Part shown: one piece after another, positions 39,018 through 48,899 of the stretch | How the letters are laid out: each line of letters opens with the position of its first letter | Position numbering within the stretch: the stretch's first letter is position 1 | DNA from: Aulostomus chinensis | Taxonomy: Eukaryota; Chordata; Actinopteri; Syngnathiformes; Aulostomidae | Reading direction: 5' to 3' | Assembly (NCBI GenBank): GCA_037954235.1 | Contig: JBBMOA010000001.1 | Location: 16,815,480-16,879,479, forward strand | DNA length: 64,000 bases | The notes under the pieces: generated by a model | What the model was told of the DNA's origin: nothing | Databases searched by the model: none | The model's input: the letters and a program-made list of their open reading frames with translations, nothing else | Made by a program: the position numbers and the translations under genes

Positions 39018-39089
39018 TGGAGATGCCAGGGATTGAACCCAGGGCCTCATACATGCTCAGCATGCGCTCTACCACTGAGCTACACCCCC
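39018..39089 (-). pseudogene. tRNA-Ala(AGC)-like, probably non-functional
   Basis: 72 nt; folds as a cloverleaf with the GGGGGTG acceptor strand and intact A box (TAGCTCAGTGGTAGAGC). The anticodon loop is TGAGCAT: anticodon AGC, but position 33, almost always U, is G. No T4 terminator follows. The flanks match those of the tRNA-Ala(UGC) at 42863, so the two are duplicates. Calling it a pseudogene rests on the U33 change. Confidence 0.8.
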
Positions 39090-39161
39090 TCTGGTAGAGT
39101 CACTGTTTAACTGATGCAGGAACACAAACACAGACACAACATTTATTTTCTTCATTTTAGG

Positions 39162-39236
39162 GATGTCTGTGTAGGTTCTCATTCATCCAGGTCATCGTAG
39201 ATCGAAGCGAAGTAAAATCTGGTCAAATGGACGTAA
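39162..39236 (-). repeat. terminal direct repeat of Penelope-like element (3' side)
   Basis: Plus-strand sequence gatgtctgtgtaggttctca ... tggacgtaa, repeated at 40315-40389. The single difference seen is ggtcaaatgg versus ggtcaactgg. Confidence 0.9.
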
Positions 39237-39460
39237 GTTTATCTTGAAGACGTTTCACCTCTCATCCGAGAGGCTTCTTCAGTTCTAGTGAAGAGTGTGG
39301 AAACTCCAGCTTATAAACCTATGTGGGAGTGGTCAGTGCTATTGTGGTGGAAACGACCCTCCCGAGACTCACCTGGCCTCCCCAAACGACAGTCGTTGTG
39401 CGGTGTCAGGGAGTTTCACCGACCACTCAGATGCTAATGGACTGTGCTGGCAGCAGCAAC

Positions 39461-40348
39461 TCAGTCGCGTTTTAAGGTCTCATATGTGTGAATGTCACTG
39501 AGAAGAGAACTGATCTTGTCCTGGTAGTCAGTTGTGTCAAGGACCACCATGCATCTTCCTTTGTCAGCCGGAAGGATGGTGATGTTCTCATCTTTGCTCA
39601 GTGCATTCAAGGCCTTCCTTTCCTGGACCGAGAGGTTGGCAGAGGGGACCTTCGCTTCGGAGAGGGCCGCTGTGACCTTGAGTCGTAGTTCATCTGCTTT
39701 TGTGGTGGAGAGGTTGTTCTTCTTGATGGCGGATTCTGTGGCAGTGATGAGGTCCACCGTCGGGAGATGTTTCGGGGTGACAGCAAAGTTCATTCCTTTG
39801 GCAAGGACGCGTTTCTCAGGACTGGTGAGCTCCCTGTTGGATAAGTTCCTTATCCACCTGTCCTGTGAGTCCGCTGGGGTTGGGCCTTCTGCTTCTCGTT
39901 CCCGGTCGAGGCGAGACTGGAGGCGAGCGAATGTCCTTTTCTGCCTCTCCTTGCTCTTCTGATGTTGAGATAGTTGGGCTGTCCCAACGAAGGAGGTGAC
40001 CTTGTCCAAGATGGCGGGTGGCAAAAATGGCGATAACTCTTGATTAAGGTGATCTAGCTTGGTCTTTAGTCCCTCGATGGTGAAATGGACCTGTCTCACT
40101 CTCTCGTTGAGAAGCTGATTTTGTGCCCGTTCCAAAATCTTGCTGGCCCTGTGGCCCCTCACGGTGGATCCCAGTAGTAGGCTAGTGGGAATGAGGTTGT
40201 GTTGGCGGCATCGGAGGTTGGAACGTAGATGGTTCCTGTAGTCTGCGATTTTCCTTGCAGTCCTTTCGCATTCCCGCACCACACTAAGGATGTCCTTCCC
40301 ATAGTGTTCGGCAAGATGTCTGTGTAGGTTCTCATTCATCCAGGTCAT
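39461..40348 (-). pseudogene. Penelope-like element protein, N-terminal part only (295 codons)
   Basis: Open frame of 295 codons starting inside the upstream terminal repeat (MTWMNENLHRHLAEHYGKDI). It is basic and helix-rich, with a likely coiled region at residues 65-145 (RVRQVHFTIEGLKTKLDHL). Residues 215-295 contain SVQERKALNALSKDENITI, LPADKGRCMVVLDTTDY and LLSDIHTYETLKRD, the conserved segment that precedes the reverse-transcriptase fingers in Penelope-like proteins. The frame then stops: the catalytic YADD region and the endonuclease found in proteins of more than 600 residues are missing. Probably an internally deleted copy that cannot move by itself. The antisense ORF at 39534-39962 is a shadow of it. 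Confidence 0.85.
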
Positions 40349-40389
40349 CGTAGATCGAAGCGAAGTAAAATCTGGTCAACTGGACGTAA
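40315..40389 (-). repeat. terminal direct repeat of Penelope-like element (5' side)
   Basis: Second copy of the 75-bp repeat. The protein frame starts at 40348 inside it. The sequence resumes at 40390 with ctgagcctgtgatctcaaag, the continuation of the duplicated tRNA-Ala flank. Confidence 0.9.
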
Positions 40390-40455
40390 CTGAGCCTGTG
40401 ATCTCAAAGGCTCTGTGATCTCTGTCATTTCACTGTGATGTCAGCCCTCACAGTC

Positions 40456-41006
40456 TGAAGGCGTGTTCACATCAATCGTGACACAAATTTTCGTGCAACA
40501 AGTTCACATGTAAAGTCCATGTAGAGAGCTGAACTGGTGTGTGTACTCGCCGGCAACGTGAGTGACGCGTATTCATGCATTTGAAAGTATTCAACTTTTG
40601 TGACAAATTCTCATGACAAGGAGTCCAGAGAGCCTGTCAGCGTTGAGATTCCCCTGGCGTCAGGGAAGTCATGTGAACGGTCCTGGAGCCTGGAGTTGGT
40701 GTTGGACCTTGATATCCTGGCACCGATCCTCACAAACAGGTCATCGAACAGGAACCTCGTCAGCCTGAAGTATCGCTGGAAACGGCCGTCGTCCAGGCGC
40801 AGTTCTTGGAGAAAGAGAGTTAAGAAGTTTAGAGGTCCAAGAAGCTTCTTCAGTTCAAAACTTGCCTTTAACCTTCAGTCTAACGCTGTTCCAGCATTGG
40901 ATGAAAGAGACTGGTGCTCTTATCTTCTTCAACACTGACTTGTTCTACCAGGACAAGAGAATCTGAGCTTGGATGTCATTTAGCAGTCAAAGGCTTGTTA
41001 AACTGG
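40456..41006. other. no gene recognised
   Basis: Spacer with several ORFs (the largest, 112 codons from 40600, is rich in Arg and Ser). No recognisable domain, splice pattern or repeat was seen. Confidence 0.35.
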
Positions 41007-41131
41007 TCAACATCAGCTGGTGTTCACTCTGATGATGTAGCGATGGTCTGGATTCTTCCTTCTGGAGCACCAAGCTGCTGGGAAGAAGCCTGATGATGTC
41101 AGAGTTGTGTTCAGTGGCTCCTGCTGGGTCC
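41007..41131 (+). repeat. duplicated block, inverted partner at 52795-52925
   Basis: ggtcaacatcagctggtgtt, cactctgatgatgtagcgat, ggtctggattcttcc and ctgctgggaagaagcctgat all reappear reverse-complemented at 52795-52925. With 38218-38395/53690-53810 this outlines a larger inverted duplication. Confidence 0.85.
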
Positions 41132-41217
41132 ACCACCTACTGAATTGGATGATAAAATGCATTTGTTGGACTTTTGGTTTTTGGTGACAGCGCCACCTAT
41201 CGAATTAGATTATAGCA

Positions 41218-41561
41218 AAATACTACTTTCTAACTGTAGTATTAAAGGTTTATTCCACCAAAATACTACTTCCTGTCCTTTAATTTCTAACTACTGTATA
41301 AAAGGTTTATTCCAATTCCTCCAAAATACTTTCTAATTTATAGTTTTAAAGGTTCATTCCACCAAAATACTTTCTAATTTATAGTTTTAAAGGTTCGTTC
41401 CACCAAAATACTTTCTAATTTATAGTTTTAAAGGTTCATTCCACCAAAATGCTTTCTAATTTATAGTTTTAAAGGTTCATTCCACCAAAATACTTTCTAA
41501 TTTATAGTTTTAAAGGTTCGTTCCACCAAAATACTTTCTAATTTATAGTTTTAAAGGTTCC
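41218..41561 (+). repeat. 41-bp minisatellite
   Basis: Unit ccaccaaaatactttctaat + ttatagttttaaaggttcatt. Five near-perfect copies run from about 41328 to 41561 at 41-bp spacing (for example tagttttaaagg at 41341 and 41382). They are preceded from 41218 by about three divergent, indel-bearing copies. Confidence 0.93.
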
Positions 41562-42796
41562 TTCAGTTGAGGGCTCCTGGTTCTGTGTGAGGGGTTGAGG
41601 GTCGATATGGGATGATGAGGAAGATTTCATGTCACGATGGTCCTGCTAAAGTAACTGTGAGTCATGAAATCAAACAATGTCATCAAAATACGCTTGAACT
41701 CTTAAAATGGCAATAAAATCAACTGACTCATTTTACCACAAACACTTTTATTGTGTTTTTGTGAGCATCATTTTTCAAACATTATAACATAAACTTTAAA
41801 AAGGGTCCATTCACTAACACTCTTACTTGAAGGTAGTCACTGATATCAGTAAACAGCTGATAAAGATTTGTGTTCATGTTTTAATTCTCTACTCTGACCT
41901 GTGCTGAGACACTGGACCAGAGAGGAAGACCTGCTCAGCCTCCTGCATGGACCAGTTCTGCAGCTCAGTGATGACGACGAGGGATTCAGCATTGAGTTCA
42001 TTTTTAAACTTTTTGAGGAAACAACTGTAAATTAACCAGCAGTTACTGGTGATGCTTCACAGTTTCCAAGCTCAAACGGCCTCCTGCTTGTTGGACTCAC
42101 AATTTCCAAAAAATGTAGACATCAAAAGTCAAATCATGTTTTTGTTTGGTTTTGTGTTGTTTTGTTTTTTACTGGAGGAAAACTTCAAATTGTGATGATG
42201 TGTCTGACTTAGAAACTGAACCCCCAAAAATCAAAAAAGTCTCCTTCTTCTGTGCCGTGATCTCAGAGCTGATCATGATTGATCTCATCAATAATCCTTG
42301 GCAGCCGACCAGTCACACACAGCCCCCCCACACACACACACACTGAGACATGCAGCAGCTCACAGTAACTGCCTCCGTCACACAGCAGATAGACTCCTTT
42401 CTATAACAAGATAAGCAGTAGAAAATGGATGGAAGTGATGATGAACTGATGAACAGGTGATTTGTCCAAAAGTCAACATCAGATTCATTTGCAATCTGTG
42501 GAAGCAGTTTCATCTTGAGGTTCCAGGTAAGAACAGCCAGCTGTGGGCTGACACACATCTCTTCAGGAGCACTTCTATGCTCCAAACTTGCCAGGTTGAA
42601 TTGTGTCTGTATTCTGAGGGCAGCAGGAGGACGGAGGAGTGAGGACACACATTTGGAACTGAGAGCAGCTGTGTGTGGGATTTCCCCTCCAAAGATGAAA
42701 CCAGCTCCTTCATGCTGGCTATGAAGGCTCACAGTCACACTGACCCAGCTACAAATACTTTGATATGCAACAGACTGGTTTCTCTTCTGGTAGTTT
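41562..42796. other. no gene recognised
   Basis: AT-rich to 42300, then several short overlapping ORFs on both strands (up to 163 codons, minus strand 42804-42313) without recognisable domains. A short CA-rich stretch lies near 42330. No tRNA or transposon signature was seen. Confidence 0.35.
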
Positions 42797-43083
42797 GTTA
42801 TCAACTGTTGTCACATTTAAGGATCAATTTAGCTGATAAGATGAAGGCTCCAAAGGACCAGCTGGAGATGCCAGGGATTGAACCCGGGGCCTCATACATG
42901 CAAAGCATGCGCTCTACCACTGAGCTACACCCCCTCTGTCAGAGTCACTGTTTAACTGATGCAGCAACACAAACACAGACACAACATTTTTATTCTTCAT
43001 TTTAGGGATAAAAAGGAAGTCAGCCTGTGATCTCAAAGGCTCTGTGATCTCAGTAGTTTCACTGTGATGTCAGCCCACACAAC
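42797..43083. repeat. tRNA-Ala block, uninterrupted paralogue of 38933-39164 + 40390-40455
   Basis: Shares gttgtcacatttaaggatca, gctgataagatgaaggct, the tRNA, agagtcactgtttaactgat, acacaaacacagacacaaca and agcctgtgatctcaaaggct with the left block. It lacks the Penelope-like insertion, so 43007-43021 is the empty site. Confidence 0.85.
42863..42934 (-). tRNA. tRNA-Ala(UGC)
   Basis: 72 nt on the minus strand. Acceptor strands GGGGGTG/CATCTCC pair with two G-U wobbles. A box TAGCTCAGTGGTAGAGC, anticodon arm CATGC-TTTGCAT-GTATG giving anticodon UGC, B box GGTTCAATCCC, T-stem closed with one G-U, discriminator A. It has every feature needed for alanine decoding and acceptance except a T4 terminator in the next 60 nt. 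CCA is not encoded, as expected in a eukaryote. Confidence 0.93.
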
Positions 43084-44385
43084 CTTAGACCACAGAGGCA
43101 AGTCAGGCTCCAGGAAGCTGAGGCTGCTCCGTTCTCAGTCCAGTCCAGAGTGAAGGTTTTCCTCTCAGAAGCTTTCCAATCCAGCCCAGATCCTCTCTGA
43201 CTAGCAGGAGTCTTTGACCAGGAAATGAGAATTATATTGAACGTCTGCTCATCCTCAGAATGAAGTAAAAGTATTTGTGTTCCTAAAATAATCTCCAGAT
43301 GCTAAGATCAGTTATTAACATTGATTGACAGCTCTAAACTGAGCCACCATCACTATACAGTTGCAACTGAAATATTTAGAAATATTTCAAGGAAGCAGCA
43401 GGCCCTCATCCGCCCCGGTCCACCCGACTGTGTCCCCTGAGACAGATGACAGCTCACTTCTGGCAGAGGCAGTTAGGTTGAGGACCGTTGCTGATGTCAT
43501 CAACTGATGTCTCCATCACCAAAGGTGACAGACAGGATGGTCATGGACATAAAACAGAGGTCGAAGAATGAGAAAGAATGGTTGTCCTGACTGAAGTTTA
43601 GCTTGAGCTTTTTAATTTGTTACAAAAGAAAGTATTGGTACAAGTAAAGGCAGGCGAACTTTCCACAAATATTCAGAATTAACTTTGACAACCAAAACAT
43701 GAACCAAGACGACAAAATAGTGAACATGAAAAAGGAACCAGTCCCACCTTCTTGTGTGTTCCTGCTGAAGTAAATGTTTATGAAGATTTGTTGTGTTCTT
43801 TTTCCAAAGGTCCAGCCAGCATTGCAGGTCTCAGGAGGAGGAGCCACTTCAGCAGGATCTGTGGGACAAATCCCCCCACGGTGAGACCTGTCCAGCTCCC
43901 TGCAGCTCTGCAAGTGTTACCAACTCTTCATTCCAGCTGTTTGGTTGAATCCCATTTTTTCACCTTTGAACCTTTTGAACACTGATGAGGAGGTGAGGCT
44001 GGAGGCAAAACCACAACCTCACGTCATCTCACAGGATGAACCAAAATGCCAGACACTTCCTGTCACTGCTCCAGCACCACCTGTCTCCCCTCCATGTCTT
44101 TACCATCTGTGCAGCTTCCTGCTGTCCCTGGACCCTCACAGGTGATCGCTCCACCTGGAGCCTCACAGATGGGTTCAAACCTCCCAATACCTGCAGCCCA
44201 GCCTCGACCCACTCAGACACAGTCACCCGTTCAAGCTGGGCCTGGTACCACACTCCAGTACAGACAGAGAGAAAGAAGACACACGGGATCCTTTGAAGAA
44301 AATGTAATAAAGACAGGAAGCCCCCATCACATTGTCAGTGTTTCAGTGACTGGCATTGGGAAGAGACTGAGACAAAGTCAGTTAT
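43084..44385. other. no gene recognised
   Basis: Spacer of ordinary composition. Overlapping ORFs at 43620-44390 (up to 113 codons) lie in a proline-rich, CT-rich stretch and look fortuitous. No splice pattern or known repeat was recognised. Confidence 0.35.
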
Positions 44386-44820
44386 GAATGGAGGGCTGAG
44401 TTGGAGCAGAGGGGGACAGGATCCTTGGGGTGGACTGTCTTTAGGAGGCTGAGGTGTCTGGTGGTCTTGGTGGACCCTCTGCATCTCAAGCTGAGACAAC
44501 AGAGTCCTGTGTTCTTGAGTCATTGTCTATAGTCTCTGTTGTTGGAGAGCTCAGTGTGGTCCCTGGTGGTCTAGTGGCTAGGATTCGGCGCTTTCACCGC
44601 CGCAGCCCGGGTTCGATTCCCGGTCAGGGAATGAGTTATTTAGAGGTTGAAGGAGAGGTGATCAGGTGGTCCACATGATGGTGGAGGTGATGAACTGTGA
44701 ATCCATCATGGCTCCACTCTCACCCCCATTGTAGTGTTCTTGGTTCACTCCGCCATGGCCCCATGTTGAAGGGTGACTGTCTCATTCAGGTTCAACCCTT
44801 TGTTAGACTCTATTAAGTCA
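44386..44820. repeat. tRNA-Glu block, direct partner at 54127-54487
   Basis: Runs collinear with 54127-54487: shared ggagggctgagttggagcag, gaggtgtctggtggtcttgg, gttcttgagtcattgtctat, aggtgatcaggtggtccaca and tccatcatggctccactctc. The only large difference is the tRNA-Glu gene with a few flanking bases, present here and absent there. Confidence 0.9.
44560..44631 (+). tRNA. tRNA-Glu(UUC)
   Basis: 72 nt. Acceptor TCCCTGG/TCAGGGA, A box TGGTCTAGTGGCTAGG, anticodon loop CTTTCAC giving anticodon UUC, B box GGTTCGATTCC fully canonical, T-stem CCCGG/CCGGT closed apart from the outer pair, discriminator A. It is the best-conserved tRNA in the window. No T4 run occurs within about 50 nt downstream, which is unusual for a Pol III gene. 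Confidence 0.95.
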
Positions 44821-45272
44821 CTGACTCCCAAACTCTGTAATCCTCCTTAGTAGCTTTGGTTCCTTGCAGCACAGAAAGTCTGTTCACTGATGTAGGAACT
44901 GAAAATCTTAGAGCTCCGGTCCTTCGTTCCTTCCTCCACTGAGCAGAAGAAACACAGAATAGTGGGCAGTTCCTCCTACAGTTCTCAGAAAGTCTGAGGG
45001 CACCAAAGAAAGGAGGGAAATGCAATCAATGTTGAATTATTTTACATTTCTTATATTTGATCAAAGATAGAACTTAATAAGCGTCCATCAACCTGCAGGA
45101 CAAACTCCTTCACTGTGTGGGAGGTTCAGAGTCCCTGGTTTGATTGCAGCTTTGACCTGAGCAGGTGTTCATCCTCATCTCAGTAACAGGGGACACTTTA
45201 TCACAGCAGTGGACAAACATCAGCATTCATCACCCAGCAGCTCCTCTGATCAACAGAACAAGCTGAAGTATT

Positions 45273-45345
45273 CTGAGAATGAGGGCATGGATCCCGGTAC
45301 CTCCCACATGCTAAGCTAGCACTCTACCATTGGAGCTAAGTCCCC
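45273..45345 (-). pseudogene. tRNA-Ala(AGC) relic
   Basis: Minus strand. Recognisable as a tRNA-Ala(AGC) of the GGGGAATTAGCTCAAATGG type, with anticodon loop TTAGCAT intact. The T arm is damaged: the B box reads GGGATCCATGC and two T-stem pairs are lost. The acceptor stem has a mismatched end. Confidence 0.75.
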
Positions 45346-45690
45346 TTTTGAGCTTCCATTTGAGTTTTCTGTTCCCATCTCTATGGTAACGGTCAGTTTT
45401 GACCCACATCTTCAATCAGCTGTAAAATTCACTAAAAACAATTTTCTATCATCCAAGTTGTTTCCATCTCTTGGTTTCCTTGTTAGGCTTCCTTATCCAT
45501 GGAAATATTGGTTTGAATATTTTGTTGTGGGCCTCTGGACCTTTTTTTAGTCAGTAAACCCTCGATTTCAATTAAAAAAATGATAAAATGAACCTTTGGG
45601 TTTGGCATAAAAGTCTTTTTTTCAGCAACAGAACTTTAATATAAACACAAAATGAAAAGCAGAACAGGCCAGAACACAAACTCTGCTCTG
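45346..45690 (-). repeat. duplicated element end, minus-strand copy
   Basis: Contains, reversed, the landmarks of 50540-50950 and 59337-59880: tttccatctcttggtttcct, ccatggaaatattgg, gtgggcctctggaccttttt and cagcaacagaactttaat next to aaaatgaaaagcagaac. On the minus strand this follows the piggyBac transposase fragment, so it may be the 3' untranslated part of that element. Confidence 0.75.
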
Positions 45691-45738
45691 CCGTCCTTCC
45701 TGGTTACTGGGCATGGACTGCTGGAAGGGGCATTTTCC

Positions 45739-46264
45739 TCAGAAAGGGACAAGACGTTCATCCACTCTCACCTCTGGCCCTGGGATGAATGTTGGTGCAA
45801 GGAGCTGCACCCATCTTTCCCAGACATCCCCAATGGGGGCAAGCTTGTCAGTTCTTGCTCCGGTGTCTCTGTCGTCAAATCTGAGGACTCTTGATGTTCG
45901 TTGAAAGTTCTGAAGTGGCCTTGTGGCCCGGAAAATATTTCTGCCTGTCGATGCGTCCCAGAGACGATCAGTGGCCTCACTGCAGGATCTGAACACTCCA
46001 GGAAGAAGAAGAACACCAACAGAAGCATCCAGGTGTCCCTCATCAATGTCTTTCCACTTGTCACCATGGACTTTTTTTCCTTTGAGGTTTGTCACAGCAA
46101 TGCTGACTCTTTTTAGTGACAGTGGCATGAACAGAACCATCAACCATAAACAGCTCCAAACATGTCTTGATGTCACTGCCTCTCGTCACAGCAAACCTTG
46201 TGATTCCAGGGCTCATTTTGATGACATCAGCAGCAGCTGCCCTGCCATGTACATCAGGAGACAC
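45739..46264 (-). pseudogene. piggyBac (PGBD-like) transposase fragment, frameshifted
   Basis: Minus strand. Frame one (46264-46061) reads MSPGITRFAVTRGSDIKTCL, then ELFMVDGSVHATV. Frame two (46176-45739) reads TNLKGKKVHGDKWKDID, LLLPGVFRSCSEATDRLWD, GRNIFRATRPLQNFQRTSRV, LRFDDRDTGARTDKLAPIGD and PGPEVRVDERLVPF. Together they cover the start of the DDE domain, including the DERLVPF motif. A frameshift near 46120 joins the two frames. The N-terminus, the remaining catalytic aspartates and the C-terminal Cys-rich finger are missing. A dead DNA transposon. Confidence 0.85.
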
Positions 46265-46329
46265 TGAGCTCCAGCCAATGTTCCCTGTAGTTTTTCATGT
46301 GTCTGGTTATCCTCACAAGCTCCCTGAGC

Positions 46330-46690
46330 TCACTGAGGACCACTGTGAGCACTGAAACTGGGAGACGGTTCCACAGGAGGGGAGCCTGATAGCTGAAGGC
46401 TCTGGCTCCATTCTACTTCTAGAACTCTAGGAACCAACAGTAACCCTGCATCCTGGGAGCGAAGGGTTCTAGCTGGATAATAGGGGACAAGGAGCTCTGT
46501 CAGGTAGGAAGGAGCCTGACTGTTGAGGACTTTGATGGTAGAAGGAGAATTTAGAATTCTATTCTGAATGTGACAGGGAGCCATGCAGAGAAGCCAGTAC
46601 AGGAGAGACATGGTCTCTTCTACCAGTTCTAGTCAACACACGGGCAGCAGTGTTCTGGACCAGCTGGAGAGTTTTCAGGACCTACTTCTT
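46330..46690 (-). mobile_element. L2-type LINE reverse-transcriptase C-terminus, fragment
   Basis: Minus strand. NTAARVLTRT before the frame, then WLLCMAPCHIQNRILNSPST, LNSQAPSYLTELLVPYYPAR and TLRSQDAGLLLVPRV. This is the region after the catalytic core in L2-like LINEs of fish, where the family pattern is LHWLPV...RI.FKIL...NG.APSYL.ELL..Y.P.R.LRS. Frameshifts follow. The fragment ends about 90 bp before the tRNA-Leu(AAG) gene. Confidence 0.85.
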
Positions 46691-46779
46691 CTTTTGGTCA
46701 CAGGTTTGAAGATACCTGTGGAAGTGAAAGGAAAGGCTGCGAGAGACCTGCCACACCTCTCCTGTGACCTGGGACATGA

Positions 46780-46861
46780 TGGCAGTGGTGGGATTTGAAC
46801 CCACACCTCCTCAGAGACTGGAGCCTTAATCCAGCGCCTTAGACCACTCGGCCACACTACC
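46780..46861 (-). tRNA. tRNA-Leu(AAG)
   Basis: 82 nt, minus strand. Acceptor GGTAGTG/CACTGCC with all seven pairs, A box TGGCCGAGTGGTCTAAGG, anticodon arm CTGGA-TTAAGGC-TCCAG with anticodon AAG, class II variable arm CTCTGAGGAGG, B box GGTTCAAATCC, discriminator A. All identity elements look intact. No T4 terminator lies in the next 60 nt. A decayed duplicate lies at 57335-57416. Confidence 0.95.
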
Positions 46862-47480
46862 TCACTGTGCTGTTCTCTGAGTTGGTCTGCTAAAGGCATG
46901 TTGAAGAGGAAGTAACAATGATATCAAACTGATTCTGAAGGGGGACCCCTTTCCTCCCACGGTCACAGGAAGTGACGACAGCGCTGCTAGAGGCAGGAAA
47001 GAAATGGTAAAAGGACTCAGTTTGTACAGAGCCTTTCTACCTCAGCAGCACTCAAGGAGCTGAACAATGTCCTCTCATTCACACACACTCACACACTGAT
47101 GCTGAAGGCTGCCATGCAAGGAGCCAACCTACTCATCAGAAGTATTTAGGGGTTCAGTATCTCACTCAAGGACACTTTGACATGGTCACTGGAGAAAGTG
47201 AGGATCAAACCAGCCACCCTTTGGTTGCCAGACGGCCACGCTAATCCTGAGTCATGTGACCTGGATAAGATGGTGAACTACAGCTGATCGCCACGCTAGC
47301 AAACCTCTTTTGTTTGGTTTGGTTGTTGTTTAGTGACTGTGGATGAATACACAGGAGAAGTTGAGCATAAATTTGTGTTCCCTGTTCACTTGAATATATG
47401 CAGGAGTGTGAGGTGGAAATACTACTTGGAGGAGAATGAGAGTTAAGTCTCAGCGCTATGACCTGTGCTGACACTAAAAC
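46862..47480. repeat. tRNA-Leu block flank, direct partner at 57417-57760
   Basis: ggtctgctaaaggcatgttg, aagaggaagtaacaatga, tctgaagggggacccctt, gctagcaaacc, cacaggagaagttgagcat and aggtggaaatactact occur in the same order in both copies. This copy also holds a 242-bp insertion at 47049-47290. Confidence 0.88.
47049..47290 (+). mobile_element. SINE-like interspersed repeat insertion (242 bp)
   Basis: Present between ctcagcag and ccacgctagc here; the duplicate block at 57.6 kb reads straight across (ctcagcagccatgctagc). The inserted DNA contains aaggagccaacctactcatc, ggggttcagtatctcactca, aggacactttgacatgg and a gatcaaaccagccacc stretch, common in fish short interspersed repeats. A related fragment lies at about 53090-53215. 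No clear target-site duplication or A tail was seen. Confidence 0.7.
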
Positions 47481-48899
47481 ATGTCAGCCCACAGAACAAA
47501 GATGGCAGTCCTCTGGGAAAGCAGGTACACCACACATACATGAAGAAACCCTACAGGAAACAAATATGTTGCCAGAGACTTTTACTCTGTTTTTGTTGTT
47601 TACCAAAGTACAGGATTGGAAGGAGACTGATGGTCGCTGTTTGGGTCATGTGACTGAAGTCATCCAGTCACGTGACTGAAGTCATCCATTCATGTCAGTG
47701 ATGTCACTTGACAGGACTCTCATTACCAAATCGGCTGCTCTGCAGCACAAGACACAATCATTAGCTCAGTGCTACGTGAGCCAAGAGCAGCAGGTGAGCA
47801 GACAAGCCGCGTTACCTGTCCGAAGCAAAACATCCGGCGCGGAAATGACGTCACCCGTCAGGAGCAGCGAGAGAGAGACAGAGAGAGAGATGGGGCAGGG
47901 AGGGAATCGCCCCTCTTATGAGTGAGGGCGCCTCCGGTGGTTGGCTGTGCAATTGCCAATTAGGCATGACAGCTCACAGCTGTCTGTGCTGCCACACACC
48001 GATTCAGGCCTGGGCTCCTGTCTCGCTGCCAAACTCCGCCTGACTCCGTAGAGCTGGTCAGCCTCCACTCAGTCCTCTTCATTTGTTTGGAGGTCACCAT
48101 CGTTCATCCTACACACCTTTCCACCTGCCTCTTAGCCGTCTACTTGAAGCTCAGATAAATCCAGGCTAATTCATACCTGCTACTCAATATGGGCCTTAAT
48201 TACTCTGCTGGAATTATCACTCTGTCTTAAGGGTTTTCTTAATTGTATTAAATCCTCTTTAATTTCCAAGAAGTCTTCCAACTCATTCATTCATGCAAGC
48301 CACTGATCCACAAGACCTCATTGATGAGCTTCAACCTGAGACTGAGTGTTTCTCGTTGGACGAGACACCCATTAAATGAGACTCATTGTCAGTCCATTGA
48401 AATCTACTGGTGTTCCTGGTGAGTTGATTTAACAACATGAGCTGACAGAATCTACGTTCAGGTAGGAACCACCACATCCAGGGGTCTGGACCTTTGAGCA
48501 GGCAGAGCCATCAAAGTAGCAGACTAAGCTAGCAGACATTAGCATTGAGAAGAAACTGATACCTGAGCCTACTTTTGGGTCTGGTCAGGTGATGACACAA
48601 TAATATGAGATCATTGTCAGACTGACGCCTGCTCAACACTGACCAAACACTATGGCATTGTGGGAAATTTCTGCTTGGCTCGCGCCCATCAATACATATG
48701 AAGAAATTTCTCCAGAATCAGAATTGACAGTGGATACAATTGAGTCCACACTGGTTTTTTCATTCTGAGTCGGGTGCAGGTGTGGACCTTCAGACACAGT
48801 CTGTGTTTGTGTTGTTCATTCAGTGATTTTTCTTACAATTCCAATCAAAGCCCCACAGCTGCAGAAAGTGAGAGGACAAGCAGGGATGTTCAAGATGAA
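47481..48899. other. mixed spacer; duplicated piece at left, CpG-rich stretch with CRE-like site
   Basis: 47600-47725 (aggagactgatggtcgctgt, gtgactgaagtcatcc repeats) matches 51245-51320 and 60320-60525. The match ends at about 47727. 47790-47960 is locally GC/CpG-rich with a TGACGTCA palindrome (47845-47852) and a GA-rich run, so it might once have been a promoter or an LTR-type terminus. No adjoining ORF supports this. Nothing was recognised from 48000 to 48899. Confidence 0.4.

Larger units (their letters stand above)
39162..40389 (-). mobile_element. Penelope-like retroelement, internally deleted, with terminal direct repeats
   Basis: Element of 1.23 kb flanked by two 75-bp direct repeats, 39162-39236 and 40315-40389, differing by one base in the part compared. 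They correspond to the pseudo-LTRs of Penelope-like elements. Between them on the minus strand lies the N-terminal part of the element protein and then a non-coding 3' part ending in aactgaagaagcctctcgga, typical of teleost copies. The reverse-transcriptase palm and GIY-YIG endonuclease are missing. The insertion splits a duplicated tRNA-Ala block whose uninterrupted copy is at 42797-43083. Confidence 0.85.

Noticed and set aside
39236..39290. Hammerhead ribozyme in the Penelope-like 3' region
   Set aside because: Such elements may carry hammerheads, and the minus strand has ggatgagaggtgaaacgtc, but the CUGAUGA core is not present as such and I could not pair the required stems.
39534..39962. 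142-codon plus-strand ORF in the Penelope-like element
   Set aside because: Antisense shadow of the element protein, which has the family motifs.
42313..42804. 163-codon minus-strand ORF as a gene
   Set aside because: No domain, no conserved context, overlaps other ORFs on both strands, and includes a CA-rich stretch; not supportable.
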